Shown here: one piece after another, positions 26,335 to 34,400 of the stretch
Numbering within the stretch: the first letter of the stretch is position 1
Layout: each line of letters starts with the position of its first letter
Assembly (NCBI RefSeq): GCF_000730605.1
Contig: NZ_BBIS01000017.1
Span: 171,575 to 235,574, forward strand
Length of the DNA stretch: 64,000 nt
Direction of reading: 5' to 3'
Source of the DNA: Pseudomonas monteilii NBRC 103158 = DSM 14164
Lineage (GTDB): Bacteria > Pseudomonadota > Gammaproteobacteria > Pseudomonadales > Pseudomonadaceae
Program-made: the position numbers and the translations under genes
The notes under the pieces: generated by a model
The model's database searches: none
Seen by the model: only the letters and a program-made list of their open reading frames with translations
Told to the model about the DNA's origin: nothing

Positions 26335-26358
26335 AGAAAAAGGCCCCCGAAGGGGCCA
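26335..26358 (-). terminator. Rho-independent terminator upstream of the transfer operon
   Basis: On the - strand GGCCCC-TTCG-GGGGCC is followed by TTTTTCTTT. It lies about 30 bases past the stop of the 289-residue unknown gene and insulates the transfer operon from it. Confidence 0.88.
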
Positions 26359-26386
26359 ATGAGAGCGCAGGTCGGACCCTGCCGAA

Positions 26387-27256
26387 TCAACCCCGAGCCA
26401 GCTTCAGGCCAGGATCGACCTGTGCCAGTTGGGCATGCGCCCAGCAGCGCACGAGTTGGCCGTTCTCGCCGAGCGGCCGGTCCGCCATCGCCACCGAGTA
26501 CTCGTCGGTATCGCTGGTGTCGTAGCAGACGACTTTGATCTCGCCGGTGTCGCAGCGGATGGAGTGGATCTGGCCGTCGGTCATATCGACCACGACGACC
26601 TGCGGGACAAGACCCAGTTCGCGGGCGGCCGACAGGATGGGGCCATATTCGGCAGCGTCGAAGCAGACGAACGGCCCTTCGTACCGGGCTTCTTCGGCCA
26701 GATCCTTGGCTTTGTGGTAGTGGGCACCCTGGTCGTATTCCTCCTGGGTGGTTCTGACCTTGAAGACCGGCATGTTGGGGGTGCCGGAAGCATCGACGCA
26801 GGCGACAGCGACTTGCATCTCGATCTCGCCGCCTTCAGCAGGCTCGGTCGGAGGGATGACAGCCTGACTCTCGGGTTCTTCGTCGGCCATACCCATGCGC
26901 TCGCGCATCTCGTCGGCGAATGCCTCGGGAGCCATCAGGCCGTAGCGCGCCAGGCGCACGGGGATGTCTTCAGCGTTCAGATTGCCGTCTTCGATGCGCT
27001 GCCGCATGAAGGAGGCGATCTCGGTTACCAGGGTGTCACTCTCAGCTTCCGAGGGCTGCTCGGACACATCGATCGACCACTTATCCACTTCCGCGGCGGT
27101 CTCGCCGGTCAGCAGACCCTCATCGATGGCGTATTCGCACATGCTGCGCAGCCGTGCCAGCATTTCCGATTCGGCCTCGCCGTTGAGCAGGTAAGTCACG
27201 TCCAGCGTGAGGCGAGCACTGACGACTTTGGTCGTTGCTTGGGTATTGGTGTTCAT
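26387..27256 (-). CDS. Unrecognised acidic ICE protein (289 aa)
   Basis: I do not recognise this family. The protein is strongly acidic, has no signal peptide or membrane segment, and appears to have two parts: a helical N-terminal part (about 1-130) and a C-terminal alpha/beta part (about 150-289) with sequence such as YGPILSAARELGLVPQVVVVDM. It starts at an ATG after AAGGAGATTTCC and is bracketed by hairpin terminators, so it is probably its own transcription unit. It sits at the border between accessory and transfer regions. Confidence 0.7.
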   Translation of the reverse strand: MNTNTQATTKVVSARLTLDVTYLLNGEAESEMLARLRSMCEYAIDEGLLTGETAAEVDKWSIDVSEQPSEAESDTLVTEIASFMRQRIEDGNLNAEDIPVRLARYGLMAPEAFADEMRERMGMADEEPESQAVIPPTEPAEGGEIEMQVAVACVDASGTPNMPVFKVRTTQEEYDQGAHYHKAKDLAEEARYEGPFVCFDAAEYGPILSAARELGLVPQVVVVDMTDGQIHSIRCDTGEIKVVCYDTSDTDEYSVAMADRPLGENGQLVRCWAHAQLAQVDPGLKLARG

Positions 27257-27275
27257 GGAAATCTCCTTGGGATCG

Positions 27276-27317
27276 AAAAAGCGCAGCCACGCCCACGGAG
27301 ACCGTGGACGTGGCTGC
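27276..27317 (-). terminator. Hairpin terminator after the helicase gene
   Basis: A 9-bp stem GCAGCCACG/CGTGGCTGC with further inner pairing is followed on the - strand by GCTTTTTC. It lies about 50 bases past the helicase stop and ahead of the next gene's ribosome binding site. Confidence 0.8.
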
Positions 27318-27369
27318 AAGGTGGGAACAGCGGAAAGCCGGCGGCGTTAGGCCAGCGTTGGCGTGGGGA

Positions 27370-29649
27370 TCAGGCGGCGACCAGTTGCCGGGCCAGTGCG
27401 ACCTCGACCGAATCACCATCCTGGTTCAGGACGTCCAACCCTGATTCGGGCACGTCGCCCGAGGTGGACTGCGAGACCATGATCTTCTTGGCCATCAGTT
27501 CGAGGCAGGTCATCTGCGAGGAGCCGGCGTAGCCAAGGTAGATCACGCGCACGGGTTGCTTCTGCCCGATGCGCCAGGAGCGGCGTGCCGCCTGCTGCAG
27601 CGAGTACACGTTGTAGCCCGACTGCATGAACACGATCGTCGGAAACTCCAACAGGTCCAGTCCCGTTTTAACCAGCTCGGGGTTGGTGATGAGCACATCG
27701 ATGCCACGGTCCAGTTGTTCGGCGATCCAGTCCTCGCGGCGGCTGGCATCCACGCTTGCGCGCAGCACCGCCACCTTGAAGCCTTCCTGCTCCAGCAGCA
27801 CCTTCAACCGGCTGGTCGTGTCGCGCGTGCCGGTATAGACCGTGTAGGCCAGCACCTTGCGGCCCTGCGCCTTCTCCTCTTTGCAGATGTCGATCAGCTC
27901 ACGCTCCTTGGGGCTGATCTCGAACTCGTTGAACTGAGCCGGGACGAACGCCAAGGTGTTGCGCGTGCGCGGATGCACCACGGTCTCCGACCGGAAGCAG
28001 CAATCTGGCCAGGCCAGTAGCACGTTGAGCACCACACCCAGCAAGGTCGTATCGCGTCGTGCAAGAGCCTGTTTCAGCTCCGCGGTCAGCCGACCCGCCA
28101 GATCGCGGTAGGCCGCGGCTTGCGCCGTGTCCATCGCGACTTCGCGGAACTCCTCGTCATACGGCGGCAGGATGTTGCCGCCGATGTCCTTGAGCTTGAG
28201 GAAGATCGTGAACGGCAGGATGCAGCGCAAGACGCCCTTGGGGCCGAAGCCCGGGGCCTTGACCGTGCGCACCGATACCTTGGTGCCCTTGGCCGTCTTG
28301 TGCGCCGTGCCGGTGCTCTCGGAGTAGATGTCCTTCAAGACCCCGTGATCGCGCATGAACGCCATCGCGGCCGAGGTCATGCTGCCGCTCGTGGTCGGGC
28401 GGTAGCCGTCTTCGATCATCCGCCCCGGAAGGGCTCGGAACAGCAGGTAGAACAGGTCGTCCCCGTAGCCGCCCATCAGCGTGCCAGTCAGCAGCAAGGT
28501 CTTGCGAGCCTTCGCTGCCAGCACGCCCATGGCCTGGCCTTGGGCACTGCCGCCGTTCTTGTACTCGTGCGCCTCATCGGCGATGAGCAGGTCGAACGTG
28601 CCTTGCGGCAGGTAGCGTTTGATGAACTCGGACGGCTGGTAGCCGCCTTCGCCAAAGCCGAACTCCATGTTGGCCATCGCACGTTCCATGCGGGTGGCCT
28701 GACGGTCGGAAAACACCAGCTCGCCGTTGCCGTCCATGAGGTTGATGAACTCATGGATGTTGTCGCCGAGCATCGAGGCCAGGAAGCCGTCTCCGAACTT
28801 CTGCATCAGCTTCTGCGCGGTGACTGCCCCGATGGTCGGGATGCGCTTCAAGGCTTTCAGCACGGCCGAGGACTGGTCGCTGCCGGACAGGCTGCGTGGG
28901 CGGATCAGCGTCCACAGGGGCGCTGCGCAATGGCTGCACTTCCTGCGGTACTCCTCGGCTTCGAGCGCGACCGGGTTGACCGGCTCGCCGTCGAGGTCGG
29001 TGATGACCGTGCCGCAGTCCGGGCAGGCCGCCACGTCGCCGTGGCGGGTGCGCCGCTGGGTGAAGACAGGCTTCCAGTGGAACCCCATCCGCATCCTGAC
29101 GCGCCCCAGGACAAAGAACTCCTGGCCGGTCGGCTGCACACCCAACTGCTCGCGCAGCTTGATGAGCTTGACCAAGGTATCGGGGCCGTTGAGCACCCAG
29201 ACCTTCGCGCCCGCTACTGTCTCCTGGATCTCGCGCCGCCACTTGTAAACAAGGTGCGGGGGCGAGAGAACCAAGGTCCGGCGGTAGCCTTCGGCGTTGA
29301 GCACAGCGGCCGTGGCGATGCCGACGGTCGTCTTGCCGCAGCCCATCTCGCCATTGACGATCGCGGCGCGCTCGCCACGGTCAATCAGCAGCTCCGCGGC
29401 GGCGTGGACGACTTCGGCCTGGGCCTGGAACAGCTTGCGCTTGAGGCTGGCGACGATGAGCTGGCGATGTGCTTGCGGTTGGCCGGTATAGACCGGCGGG
29501 TTGGCGCTGTTGAGGGCGTCGAGCAGTTCGTCGCCGAACTCGCCGACGAAATCCTGAAGGCTCAGGGTCAGAGGGGAAGATTCCGCGTCGAGCAGTTCGC
29601 CCTGTACGGGCGCGGCTTCAGCGGCATTGGTTTCGAGATCGAGGGACAT
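27370..29649 (-). CDS. SNF2-like superfamily 2 helicase/ATPase
   Basis: The 759-residue protein has both halves of an SF2 helicase: Walker A NGEMGCGKTT near residue 99, the DEAH box ADEAHEYKNGG near 362, and a C-terminal helicase domain ending in QQAARRSWRIGQKQPVRV, the SNF2-type motif VI. A putative zinc ribbon (CPDCG... CSHC) interrupts the first lobe at about 205-250. It probably moves on or remodels DNA, but its substrate is unknown. A DUF6094 methyltransferase gene lies nearby; the two are inferred to act on the same DNA. Confidence 0.85.
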   Translation of the reverse strand: MSLDLETNAAEAAPVQGELLDAESSPLTLSLQDFVGEFGDELLDALNSANPPVYTGQPQAHRQLIVASLKRKLFQAQAEVVHAAAELLIDRGERAAIVNGEMGCGKTTVGIATAAVLNAEGYRRTLVLSPPHLVYKWRREIQETVAGAKVWVLNGPDTLVKLIKLREQLGVQPTGQEFFVLGRVRMRMGFHWKPVFTQRRTRHGDVAACPDCGTVITDLDGEPVNPVALEAEEYRRKCSHCAAPLWTLIRPRSLSGSDQSSAVLKALKRIPTIGAVTAQKLMQKFGDGFLASMLGDNIHEFINLMDGNGELVFSDRQATRMERAMANMEFGFGEGGYQPSEFIKRYLPQGTFDLLIADEAHEYKNGGSAQGQAMGVLAAKARKTLLLTGTLMGGYGDDLFYLLFRALPGRMIEDGYRPTTSGSMTSAAMAFMRDHGVLKDIYSESTGTAHKTAKGTKVSVRTVKAPGFGPKGVLRCILPFTIFLKLKDIGGNILPPYDEEFREVAMDTAQAAAYRDLAGRLTAELKQALARRDTTLLGVVLNVLLAWPDCCFRSETVVHPRTRNTLAFVPAQFNEFEISPKERELIDICKEEKAQGRKVLAYTVYTGTRDTTSRLKVLLEQEGFKVAVLRASVDASRREDWIAEQLDRGIDVLITNPELVKTGLDLLEFPTIVFMQSGYNVYSLQQAARRSWRIGQKQPVRVIYLGYAGSSQMTCLELMAKKIMVSQSTSGDVPESGLDVLNQDGDSVEVALARQLVAA

Positions 29650-29664
29650 GGTGATGCTCCAAAG

Positions 29665-29708
29665 AAAAAGGGGCATGCACCACCCCCAGCGGGGCAGTGG
29701 CATGCCCC
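29665..29708 (-). terminator. Hairpin terminator between the 101-aa gene and the helicase
   Basis: A long stem with outer arms GGGGCATGC/GCATGCCCC and GC-rich inner pairing is followed by TTTTTC on the - strand. It lies between the paralogous small genes and the helicase start and could terminate or attenuate. Confidence 0.78.
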
Positions 29709-29784
29709 GTGGTGGGAAGTAAATCGACGCGTGGCCGACGGTGGTTGAAGGTGCTGGCCTGGGTGGCCAGCGGCTGAACCGTGC

Positions 29785-30090
29785 TCAGTCCTCGGACGGC
29801 AGAACGATGACGGTGGCGTGGCGCTCCGCGTCGGTAACGATGCGAATGGCCAGCCCCGGATGGATCACGTAGTGCGATGCCAGCGATGCGCCTGATTGAA
29901 GCGCGGTGCTGTTGGCCTGCCATTGCTGGACGTTGACGTCGCCCCAGTCGCCACGGGTGTGGCGCCTGAAGTACGGGATCGGGTCGAGGCGACCCGAGCG
30001 GACCAGGCGGTCAATGCCTTTGCTGAAGATAAGCGCCCCGATGGGGAACGCCAGGTTCTGACAGTAGGTTTCGATGCGATGTGATGCCAT
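29785..30090 (-). CDS. Small ICE protein, paralogue of its upstream neighbour (101 aa)
   Basis: I do not recognise a named family. The protein shares the block RRHTRGDWGDVN, then QANSTALQ and a C-terminal stretch ending TVIVLPSED, with the 106-residue protein encoded just upstream (QRHVRGDWGEID, QANDVAIQ, TTVIQLPEE). The two are clearly ancient duplicates. There is no signal peptide and no membrane segment. The start follows GGAGGAGCCC. Confidence 0.75.
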   Translation of the reverse strand: MASHRIETYCQNLAFPIGALIFSKGIDRLVRSGRLDPIPYFRRHTRGDWGDVNVQQWQANSTALQSGASLASHYVIHPGLAIRIVTDAERHATVIVLPSED

Positions 30091-30180
30091 GGGCTCCTCC
30101 TTGATGAGTCATTGAGCCACGACACCCCTGCCGGAGTGAAGTGGCTCCGTCAGGAGAATGAGGATGACGATGTGGGGACG

Positions 30181-30501
30181 TCAGATCAGGTCCCGCTCTT
30201 CGGGAAGCTGGATCACCGTGGTCTGGTGGTCCTCGCTGGTCTTGACGATTAGCGCCAGGTCCGGCGTGATCCTGAACTGCGAGATCATCAGGTTGTCCTG
30301 TTGGATCGCCACGTCGTTGGCTTGGCGTGTGGCCTCATCGATCTCGCCCCAGTCCCCGCGCACATGGCGCTGGACATAGGCTAAGGGGTCGATCAGGCCT
30401 CTTCGGGCCAGCCAATGCACCTTCTCGCTCAACTTCAACGTACTCGGTGCGAACAACGGTTGCTTGTGCGGCGCTGGCCGCTTGAACGGATTCGGGAACA
30501 T
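30181..30501 (-). CDS. Small ICE protein with GDWG motif (106 aa)
   Basis: This cytoplasmic-type protein of unknown function is the longer member of a paralogous pair; the shared region covers about residues 42-103, including RGDWG and the C-terminal TTVIQLPEE. The N-terminus is basic and Pro-rich. The ATG was chosen because it follows AAGGAGAAACACC. It lies 50 bases downstream of the DUF6094 methyltransferase gene. Confidence 0.75.
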   Translation of the reverse strand: MFPNPFKRPAPHKQPLFAPSTLKLSEKVHWLARRGLIDPLAYVQRHVRGDWGEIDEATRQANDVAIQQDNLMISQFRITPDLALIVKTSEDHQTTVIQLPEERDLI

Positions 30502-30551
30502 GGTGTTTCTCCTTCGATGTGGTACAGCAGGACGGCAGCGCGTCCGGTGGA

Positions 30552-31661
30552 TCAGCGGATGGTCAACACCTCGCCCCGTGTCGCGGAGCCAGGCGTCATG
30601 TCCCACGCGCGGATGACGGGCACAAACTTGTCGGTGAGGATGCGGGTCTCGGCGATGGAGCCGTCTTCGCGTTCGGTGAATTCCCGCTGGAGCGTTTTGT
30701 CCTTGTGGGTGTCACCTTTGACGACGAGCACGCGCCCCGTCTGGGAGCGCACAACGCCGGAGATCGCGCCCGCTGCCAAGGCCAGGGCGAGATGCCAGTG
30801 GGACAAGGCTCGCGCCGGTGGACGCAGCGACTGCTGCGCGGCCCCCAGGTGCGTGTCCAGCGACGGCCAGAGGCCTTGCAGCCGACCGACCTCATCGGCG
30901 AACTGCTCCGGCTCCATCGTCACGCGGAAGAAATGCTCCGGCTCGACCGGACTGGCGGGGACGATGTACGGCAGGAACGGCCATTCGCTCGGCAGTTCCT
31001 CGGCTTCGACTTCGCCAAGCCCAACCTGCAGCAGCAAGTTGCGCACGGCCTTGACGCCATCGGGGGCCTGCTCGCGCTGGCGCACCCTTCGGCCAAAGAT
31101 CACCACCTGCTTGAACTGCGTTTCCACCGCTCGGTAGATCCGCAGATCGGTGTAGTGGCGTGTCAGCCAACCAACCAGCTCCGCGTCGAGCACGTAGCCG
31201 GGGACGATGAAGACCAGCATGCCGCCGTACTGCAGCAGCGACAGCGAACGCTGATAGAACAGCTTTTCGAGGCGGGCACGTCCCTGACCTTGATAGCCGA
31301 TGTTGCCGTTGACGTCCTTGGACAGGTCGCCATACGGCGGGTTGAGCCAGAGCAACCCGAAGGACTGTTTGGAGACCATCGTGTCCATCAGGTCCGCGTG
31401 CAGGCAGTGATCGACCAAGCCTCGGGCATGGCGTGCCCGCTCCGCGTCGAACTCGACCGCGAATGCCTTGGCCTGGTCACGCCCGAGGGCATAGGCGGCT
31501 TCGGCGATCGCCACGCCTTCGCCGGCGCAGGGATCAAGGATGCACATCGGCCCGTCGCTGGGCATCAGTGCGTTGAGGGCTCTTTCGAGCGTGGGTTCGT
31601 CGGTCGGGTAGTACCCGTTCTTGGCGAAATTGCGGGCGAGCCGCGGGAACATGAGGGCCAT
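30552..31661 (-). CDS. DUF6094-type putative DNA N6-adenine methyltransferase
   Basis: The 369-residue protein has a SAM-binding motif LDPCAGEG at residues 42-49 and the catalytic NPPYGD at 107-112, the signature of N6-adenine (amino-)methyltransferases. The remaining two thirds may choose the target. No restriction endonuclease is nearby, so a role in protecting incoming ICE DNA or in regulation is more likely than classical restriction; this is inferred. The ATG at 31661 follows AGGAGACTTCC. Confidence 0.85.
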   Translation of the reverse strand: MALMFPRLARNFAKNGYYPTDEPTLERALNALMPSDGPMCILDPCAGEGVAIAEAAYALGRDQAKAFAVEFDAERARHARGLVDHCLHADLMDTMVSKQSFGLLWLNPPYGDLSKDVNGNIGYQGQGRARLEKLFYQRSLSLLQYGGMLVFIVPGYVLDAELVGWLTRHYTDLRIYRAVETQFKQVVIFGRRVRQREQAPDGVKAVRNLLLQVGLGEVEAEELPSEWPFLPYIVPASPVEPEHFFRVTMEPEQFADEVGRLQGLWPSLDTHLGAAQQSLRPPARALSHWHLALALAAGAISGVVRSQTGRVLVVKGDTHKDKTLQREFTEREDGSIAETRILTDKFVPVIRAWDMTPGSATRGEVLTIR

Positions 31662-31723
31662 GGAAGTCTCCTGGTTGGCGGGGATGAAAGACGGAAGCAC
31701 GCCGAGACGTGCCTCCGAGGGGG

Positions 31724-32371
31724 TCAAGCCGCTACCGCTTCCGGCGTCCAAATCTTGGTCGGATAGGGATAGGCGGTGAGCGCGTCACTGCGGATCAGGG
31801 AGCCCAGCGCCAGGGTCAGCGCCGGCACGTCGATGGCGAGCCGATGGCCTTCCAGCGGCCCGAGGGCGAACGGAAGGCGGGCCAGCATCTCGCGGCTTTG
31901 CAGCAGTTCCAGCACGGTCTCGCGCCAGTGGTCGAGTAGCGGCAACGGGCAGGTGTCCCGCACCAGCATCCACAGGCGGTCAAGCCGGTGGGCGCTGTCG
32001 CGCGGCAGCAGTGCCAATGCGCTGGCGTTGGCCTTGTCGGGCTTGACGCAGCGCCGGTCGAACAGCCACACGTTGGACAGCGAACCGAACAGCGTTCGCC
32101 GGTAGGCGCGGGTCATGCGCTTTTCCAGGCGATCGACGTTGCCGATGAACACCGGGACGCTGCCGCCCTGGTCGGTGATGACGTGGAACTGGTCCAGTCC
32201 CTGCTCGTCGCGCCCGAGGGTCAGGCGAGCGAGGAATTGCTGGACGGCGGTGTCGCGTGCCCAGATGGACAGGAAGATCAGGTTGCCCTGGTCATCGCCA
32301 ACGCAGGCGTCGGCCATCACGTCCGGGCATTCGTCGATGCGGTACAGCGTGGAAGAAGTGTTTGCGGGCAT
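31724..32371 (-). CDS. Unrecognised ICE protein (215 aa)
   Basis: I do not recognise this family. It has no signal peptide and no obvious catalytic motif; a DRRCVKPDKAN segment near the middle and a hydrophobic helical C-terminal third are the main visible features. It lies upstream of the DUF6094 gene, separated by a short hairpin-containing gap. Confidence 0.7.
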   Translation of the reverse strand: MPANTSSTLYRIDECPDVMADACVGDDQGNLIFLSIWARDTAVQQFLARLTLGRDEQGLDQFHVITDQGGSVPVFIGNVDRLEKRMTRAYRRTLFGSLSNVWLFDRRCVKPDKANASALALLPRDSAHRLDRLWMLVRDTCPLPLLDHWRETVLELLQSREMLARLPFALGPLEGHRLAIDVPALTLALGSLIRSDALTAYPYPTKIWTPEAVAA

Positions 32372-32449
32372 GGTGGTGTCCTCGGATGAGCGGGAACAGC
32401 ACCGCCCGTCGGGGCAGGTACTGCCCCGGGGGGGGTGGAAGAAAACCGC

Positions 32450-32710
32450 TCAGTCCGGCTCGAACTGCCGGGTGTGCGGGTTGAAGTGAAGCGCCTCGTC
32501 CACCGCGGTGATCGGCGTGAAGCCGTCCAGGTAGATGTTGTTGAGGTACTGGTCGCGATAGGTCAGCGCCTGCCGTGCCTGCTCCTCGGTGAGGCCGTTG
32601 TCGATGAAGTACGCCAGCATTTCCTCGTCGGAGGAAACTTCGTCGTTGGACAAACTGCCTTCAACGAGCTTTAACAGCGAGGCGGGGAGCGCAGCCAGGA
32701 TCGGGTCCAT
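32450..32710 (-). CDS. Small acidic ICE protein (86 aa)
   Basis: The protein is acidic and helical, has no membrane segment, and contains EEMLAYFIDNGLTEEQARQA, which resembles a UBA-like or three-helix fold, although I cannot assign a family. The start follows GAGGAACCAAC. It is 16 bases downstream of the 135-residue gene and probably co-transcribed with it. Confidence 0.7.
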   Translation of the reverse strand: MDPILAALPASLLKLVEGSLSNDEVSSDEEMLAYFIDNGLTEEQARQALTYRDQYLNNIYLDGFTPITAVDEALHFNPHTRQFEPD

Positions 32711-32726
32711 GTTGGTTCCTCCTGGC

Positions 32727-33134
32727 TCAGGCCAATAGTGCCGCGGCGGGTGCCGTGGCAACCGTGGGTGTACGACGCCGCGCGTGGTAGGCGCGAACGC
32801 CTGCACGCCAGTCGGCGGACTGCTCCGGTGCGAGGTCCAGATAGGACAGCGGGCACGAGTAGTAGTATGGGTGCATGGACTCGTCCAGCGGCTTGTAGCC
32901 CCACTGGTTGCCGCTGCGCTCCAGAAGATCGCAGCGGATGTAGCGCAGGGACTGGCCCGGCGCGAGATCACGATGCACGCCTTCGGCCCTGGCCGTCACT
33001 TCCGCGACGGACCAGAGGACGTTGCCGCGCAGCGTGTGGGCGATGACCTTCACGCTGGCGCGCTCGGTCTCCTGCGGTGCGATCAGTTCGGCGATCAGTT
33101 CAGACCGCGATTGGGGAGAGAAATACCAGCCCAT
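32727..33134 (-). CDS. Small ICE protein, possibly DUF6927 (135 aa)
   Basis: The sequence begins MGWYFSPQSRSELI and continues with a beta-rich region (VIAHTLRGNVLWSVAEV) and YIRCDLL; I associate this with the DUF6927 family from memory, with modest certainty. No signal peptide is present. The ATG follows AGGAGGCCTCTC, a strong ribosome binding site preceded by a GC-rich hairpin. Function is unknown. Confidence 0.7.
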   Translation of the reverse strand: MGWYFSPQSRSELIAELIAPQETERASVKVIAHTLRGNVLWSVAEVTARAEGVHRDLAPGQSLRYIRCDLLERSGNQWGYKPLDESMHPYYYSCPLSYLDLAPEQSADWRAGVRAYHARRRTPTVATAPAAALLA

Positions 33135-33235
33135 GAGAGGCCTCCTGAAGAAGTAGAGCCAGAGGCCTCCCCGTGGGGAAGAACCCCCAGCGGGTGATGG
33201 AATGCCGCGTGTGCGGCGATGGAATGCAGTGCGGG

Positions 33236-33559
33236 CTAGGAACCGCAACCGGCCGGGCAGCAACCCAGCGTGATCCCATGCGAACAGCAGCCGTTTTCAG
33301 CGAGCCAGTCCTGGGTTTCCTGCCGTTCGGCAGGTGTTGCGTAGTCCCATTCCTGGGTCGCGATTTCCAGCGCATGAACGCGCTGGCTTTCCGGCAATCG
33401 ACTGGCTTGCGCGTCGATCTCCGAGCTGAAAAGCGTGACCCAGTGATCCCAGGACAGGCCGCAACCACGTTGGGCATGCTCGGCGGCCGTCTTGCAAACG
33501 GCGCGCCACGCGGTTTCGTCCAGCGCGGAACGGGGTGTATCGCAAGTGATGGTGGACAT
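33236..33559 (-). CDS. Small ICE protein with Cys-rich tail (107 aa)
   Basis: An unrecognised, soluble 107-residue protein. The last 18 residues contain five cysteines (GCCSHG, GCCPAGC), a pattern that could bind metal or be modified. The rest is helical and acidic, with TPAERQETQDWLAENG before the tail. The start follows GGAGGTCTCC. A stem of accessory-type hairpins separates it from the neighbours. Confidence 0.7.
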   Translation of the reverse strand: MSTITCDTPRSALDETAWRAVCKTAAEHAQRGCGLSWDHWVTLFSSEIDAQASRLPESQRVHALEIATQEWDYATPAERQETQDWLAENGCCSHGITLGCCPAGCGS

Positions 33560-33653
33560 GATGGAGACCTCCAGAAGAAAGCCGAGGCCACCCCCGCATG
33601 GGGAAGGAACCCCAGCGGGTGGATGAAGAACACCGCGGATGCGGTGTCTGCAA

Positions 33654-34343
33654 TCACGCAGGTTGCAGTTCGGCCTGGCGGCTCCACTCCTGCGTCTTGA
33701 AGTCCAGCGCGTAGCCCAGTTCGCCCAGGCGGGCGATCTGGGCGCGCAGGGCGCGGCGGTCGATGGTCGAATCCAGCTTCACAGACTCGCCCAGCGGCCA
33801 CAACAGGCCGAACAGCGCGGCGTCGCCATCCTCGGTGCTGCCGGGGGCAGCAGCCGCAGCAGGCGGCGCGTCCACGCCGAAGGGCGTGGTATCGACCAGC
33901 GGGTCCGCGGACGTCTGCACGGGTGCAGGTTTGGCGGACCTGGATGCCTTGGCGGGTTTGGCCGGCGTTGTCGCAGGCTGTGTCCCTTGATCTTCATCGA
34001 GCGGATCGACTTCCTGCGGGGCGAAGCTATGTGCTTCGGCCTTGCTCAGCTTGTCGATGCCGAAAAGTGTCATACCGTCCAGGTTGGCGCGCATCTCGAA
34101 ACGCATGCTGCCGTCGCTGATCGGATAGCCTTTGAGGAAGATGTAGCGAAGGACGAACTCCCCTTGATACTTGCCCTCGGGGTATTGCTCCAACTCCGCG
34201 TCTTTAATCGTGAATTTTCCGAGTTGGCATTCGAGCTTGCCAACATTGAACTTTCCGTTGCGGCCATGAATGGTGCGCAGCGCGAGCTGGCCCGGGACGA
34301 TGATGGGAGTGGCCGATTTCTCGGGTGCCGATGTGACTGCCAT
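33654..34343 (-). CDS. DUF3275 family ICE protein
   Basis: This 229-residue protein matches DUF3275: an N-terminal beta-rich domain of about 110 residues (PGQLALRTIHGRNGKFNVG, GEFVLRYIFLKGYP) that looks OB-fold or SSB-like, a Pro/Ala-rich linker (about 120-165), and a short C-terminal helical segment. Function is unknown; members occur next to DUF3577 in this ICE family, as here. The ATG at 34343 follows AAGGAGAAGCATC. Nucleic-acid binding is an inference from the fold impression. Confidence 0.85.
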   Translation of the reverse strand: MAVTSAPEKSATPIIVPGQLALRTIHGRNGKFNVGKLECQLGKFTIKDAELEQYPEGKYQGEFVLRYIFLKGYPISDGSMRFEMRANLDGMTLFGIDKLSKAEAHSFAPQEVDPLDEDQGTQPATTPAKPAKASRSAKPAPVQTSADPLVDTTPFGVDAPPAAAAAPGSTEDGDAALFGLLWPLGESVKLDSTIDRRALRAQIARLGELGYALDFKTQEWSRQAELQPA

Positions 34344-34366
34344 GATGCTTCTCCTTGAGGAATAGG

Positions 34367-34396
34367 AAAAAGGCAAGGCCCCGTGAGGGGCCATGC
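34367..34396 (-). terminator. Rho-independent terminator after DUF3577 gene
   Basis: On the - strand GGCATGGCCCC-TCAC-GGGGCCTTGCC is followed by TTTTTCC. It begins just past the DUF3577 stop. Confidence 0.85.
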
Positions 34397-34400
34397 CGGA

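Noticed and set aside
28120..29748. 542-residue + strand open frame
   Set aside because: Antisense to the helicase, whose motifs are clear; no ribosome binding site or domain is seen.
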